From contig NZ_VDDA01000003.1 of NCBI RefSeq assembly GCF_006151805.1, positions 372,001-436,000 of the forward strand: DNA of 64,000 bases, in the 5' to 3' direction. The translations under genes and the position numbers were made by a program. The notes beneath the pieces were generated by a model, which saw nothing but the letters and a program-made list of their open reading frames with translations, did no database searches and was not told the origin of the DNA. The DNA is from Methylobacterium terricola (GTDB lineage Bacteria; Pseudomonadota; Alphaproteobacteria; Rhizobiales; Beijerinckiaceae). Positions 63,508 to 64,000 of the stretch are shown here, piece by piece. Position 1 is the stretch's first letter. The number at the start of each line of letters is the position of its first letter.

Positions 63508-64000
63508 TCAGGTCGCGTCGCGCCAGGCGCCGCGGACCGGGAACCCCTCGCCCTCGAGCAGCCCGACCGTCTCGTAGAGCGGCAGGCCGACCACGGCGCT
63601 GTAGGAGCCGACGAGCTTGACGACGAAGGAGCCGGCGAGCCCCTGGATCGCGTAGCCGCCGGCCTTGCCGCGCCACTCGCCGCTGGCGAGGTAGCTGTCG
63701 ATCTCGCGGGTCGAGAGGCGCTTGAACCGCACCCGGGTCTCGACCAGCCGCTCCCGCGGCCGGTCCTTGGGGCCGATGACGCAGATGGCCGTGTAGACCC
63801 GGTGGGCCCGGCCGGAGAGCAGCCGCAGGCAGGCCGCCGCCTCGTCGGTCACCTCGGCCTTCGGCAGGATGCGCCGGCCCACCGCCACCACGGTGTCGGC
63901 CGCCACGACGTAGCCCTGGCGCAACTCCTCGCTGCTGCGGGCCGCCGCCACCGCCACGTCGAGCTTCGCCCGGGCGAGCCGGCGCACCAGGTCGCGCGGC
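63508..64000 (-). CDS. maf: Maf-family nucleotide pyrophosphatase, 3' part (cut by window edge)
   Basis: The frame is open to the right edge of the window, so the first ~40 residues lie outside. Visible family segments are [21 protein letters not shown] (the metal/nucleotide site), [36 protein letters not shown] and [14 protein letters not shown]. Maf proteins hydrolyse non-canonical dNTP/NTPs (m5UTP, dTTP or m7GTP by subfamily). It is followed by yacG after 18 nt. Confidence 0.93.
   Translation of the reverse strand, partial: PRDLVRRLARAKLDVAVAAARSSEELRQGYVVAADTVVAVGRRILPKAEVTDEAAACLRLLSGRAHRVYTAICVIGPKDRPRERLVETRVRFKRLSTREIDSYLASGEWRGKAGGYAIQGLAGSFVVKLVGSYSAVVGLPLYETVGLLEGEGFPVRGAWRDAT

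Overview
The window is about 64 kb of very GC-rich chromosome. Gene content, codon use and family composition point to an alphaproteobacterium of the Methylobacterium/Methylorubrum group or a close relative; this is an inference from the translated proteins, since no rRNA is present. Supporting signs are a yacG-maf pair, glyQ-glyS, a short DUF6894-type protein, DUF1007 and DUF421 proteins, vanillate O-demethylase genes and two families of palindromic intergenic repeats. Apart from one AT-rich island near 22.6-25.0 kb, composition is even and most genes have clear Shine-Dalgarno sequences or ATGA-type overlaps.

Layout. (1) 1-520: 5' end of a secreted-protein gene. (2) 833-10414: a nine-gene, same-strand, largely translationally coupled cluster: inositol-3-phosphate synthase, HD-like protein, Trm112-like/methyltransferase, Gfo/Idh/MocA oxidoreductase, YcaO enzyme, xylose-isomerase-like TIM barrel, GT4 glycosyltransferase, PIG-L deacetylase and a uracil-DNA-glycosylase-fold protein. 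No pathway I know has this set. (3) 10584-13140: a YbhN-type membrane protein overlapping a PhoR-like kinase. (4) 13107-18727: DUF1007 protein, copper P-type ATPase, amino-acid-type binding protein, enolase-superfamily enzyme. (5) 19043-22585: sugar ABC binding protein and two permeases, without an ATPase gene. (6) 22586-24989: AT-rich island with a free-standing group II-like reverse transcriptase (YIDD active site), preceded by a 104-bp exact direct repeat. (7) 24990-32283: complete dipeptide/oligopeptide ABC operon and a divergent M20 amidohydrolase. (8) 32419-33789: secreted repeat protein of unknown role. (9) 33809-47894: mostly housekeeping genes (ALDH7-type dehydrogenase, asd, LOG protein, leuB, ispA, mtgA, argG and small proteins). 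(10) 47954-52770: aromatic-acid module (MFS transporter, vanB, vanA, divergent AraC regulator). (11) 52839-58345: tRNA-Asn, small secreted proteins, a class A PBP with an SNase-like tail, small membrane proteins. (12) 58610-64000: glyS, glyQ, a small secreted protein, SDR, yacG and the 3' part of maf.

How genes work together. The inositol/YcaO cluster resembles mycothiol-type logic: make inositol phosphate, glycosylate it, remove an acetyl group. It adds a methyltransferase, a redox enzyme, an isomerase-like enzyme and an ATP-dependent YcaO, so it may make an undescribed inositol-containing small molecule. Both solute-binding-protein operons carry an inverted pair of the same palindromic repeat directly after the binding-protein gene, a layout that in other bacteria raises expression of the binding protein over its permeases. 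The reverse transcriptase island is the clearest horizontally acquired segment and may be a defence or DNA-repair element.
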